From Arion vulgaris (lineage: Eukaryota > Mollusca > Gastropoda > Stylommatophora > Arionidae), in the NCBI GenBank assembly GCA_020796225.1, contig CM036753.1, positions 68,046,365-68,110,364 of the forward strand: DNA of 64,000 bases, read 5' to 3'. A model generated the notes under the pieces. It made no database searches, was not told the origin of the DNA, and saw nothing but the letters and a program-made list of their open reading frames with translations. Positions 63,050 through 64,000 of this stretch are shown here, piece after piece; position 1 is the first letter of the stretch, and every line of letters starts with the position of its first letter. The translations under genes and the position numbers were made by a program.

Positions 63050-63600
63050 AATCCTCATCATCATCATCATTAATCCTCTCCGCTCCTCGTGGAGCATAGG
63101 GCCTCAACAGTTGTTCGCCACTCTTCTCGGTCTCTGGCTGTTCTTTTTATGTTCTCCCAGGTCAATTGAGCACTCTTCAGCTCCTCAGTAAGACCTCGTC
63201 TCCAAGTCTGCTTAGGGCGTCCTCTTTTTCGTTTTCCCTCGGGTTCCACTCGAGCACCTGTCTAGTGACACTCGACTGTGTCTTCCATGAGTATGGCCTA
63301 TCCATCGCTATCTTCTCCTCTTGACCTGTGTCATCATAGGTTCCTGCCCTGTTCTTATCCACAGATCCGTGTTTGTAACTCTATCATACCATCTCAATCT
63401 GAGAATCCGCCGCAAACATCCGTTGACAAGGTCTGGATCTTATTTGTATTTGCCCTAGTGACTCGAAGTTTCGAGCCATACAGCAACACCGACTTCACAT
63501 TTGAGCTGAAAATCCTGAGCTTTGTTTTCGTGGAGATGGCAGCGGACTTCCACACCATGTGCAGGATGCAAAGGCGATGTGGGCCTTCTAATCCCTAGCA
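63050..63600 (-). mobile_element. LINE 3' fragment in FHIP2A intron 4
   Basis: The minus strand reads RIFSSNVKSVLLYGSKLRVT, VEPEGKRKRGRPKQTWRRGL and EEWRTTVEALCSTRSGED, ending in an (ATG)n tail at 63055-63072. Frameshifted. Confidence 0.82.
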
Positions 63601-63604
63601 TTAA

Positions 63605-64000
63605 TGTCCTCATCTGTACCTCCTGATCCTGGAGGTGTAATCCTGGAGCATAGAAAGAAGGTGAACATTATGCATATTCTTTGACCAAGAAGAGATGATT
63701 CAAAATATCCATCCTAATCCCAGGATAGTGGGGATAGTAACTCTTTCTCTCACTTCATGCCATCTCTATATATTTAAGTCTAGTTATCAAGCATTCCACT
63801 TTTGATCAGTGATAATCATACAGAATATCAAAATATAACTTTCAAGTATATGTACATATTTTGTTGTGGTTTGCTAGAAATATAATTTATCTCTATTTTC
63901 CTTCTTTCTTGATAGTCACTTATCATTTAACAAGGCCCAGCTGTATAAGATTTTACTGATTTTATATAGGGCAGGATAAAAACATTTTTTTATCTTTATT
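63605..64000. other. FHIP2A intron 4, no gene seen
   Basis: No exon of FHIP2A could be found in this final stretch. Confidence 0.45.

Noticed and set aside
62976..63191. Possible FHIP2A exon 5
   Set aside because: There is a TTTCAG acceptor but the translation does not match the family and runs into a LINE tail.

Overview
This window is animal nuclear DNA. It is AT-rich and has split genes with GT-AG introns. A dense layer of dead retroelements, tRNA-derived SINEs and microsatellites fills the introns and intergenic space. Nothing suggests bacterial or organellar DNA. The species cannot be fixed from the sequence; an invertebrate (mollusc-like or another repeat-rich lineage) is a guess.

Two host genes can be assembled from exons whose splice sites and reading phases agree. 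On the minus strand (32383 down to 15854) a five-exon gene encodes a predicted 237-residue single-pass membrane protein. It has an RRRR stop-transfer signal and a cytoplasmic tail with PPAY, LPPY and PPPY motifs, like adaptors of Nedd4-type ubiquitin ligases. On the plus strand (58074 to at least 62436) four exons encode the first 134 residues of an FHIP2A (FAM160B1) orthologue, a subunit of FTS-Hook-FHIP dynein adaptor complexes; the gene runs off the right edge. The two genes point away from each other across about 25 kb of repeats.

The rest is mostly mobile DNA. Larger reverse-transcriptase-bearing LINE pieces lie at about 0.35-2.3 kb (-), 20.45-22.2 kb (-), 42.8-44.2 kb (+), 45.3-46.0 kb (+), 47.0-49.7 kb (+), 49.8-50.3 kb (-) and 54.7-56.2 kb (-). 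About two dozen shorter pieces are 3' ends carrying the C-terminal GH-R-GRPRxxW region or an RNase H tail. A Penelope-like element (22.3-25.15 kb) has a truncated RT, a GIY-YIG domain and nearly 0.9-kb inverted arms, and sits between two TA microsatellites. SINE families, called A to G here, occur repeatedly; several copies have clear target-site duplications. There are also a Tc1/mariner-type MITE, a 28-bp tandem array grown inside a LINE RT gene, and a minisatellite at 13.95 kb.

No CRISPR, operon, rRNA gene or intact tRNA gene was seen. No complete undescribed system is evident. The best leads are the PY-motif membrane gene, the inverted-arm Penelope element with degenerate hammerhead-like motifs, and the SINE families that share a central core and a (GAA)n tail with local LINEs.
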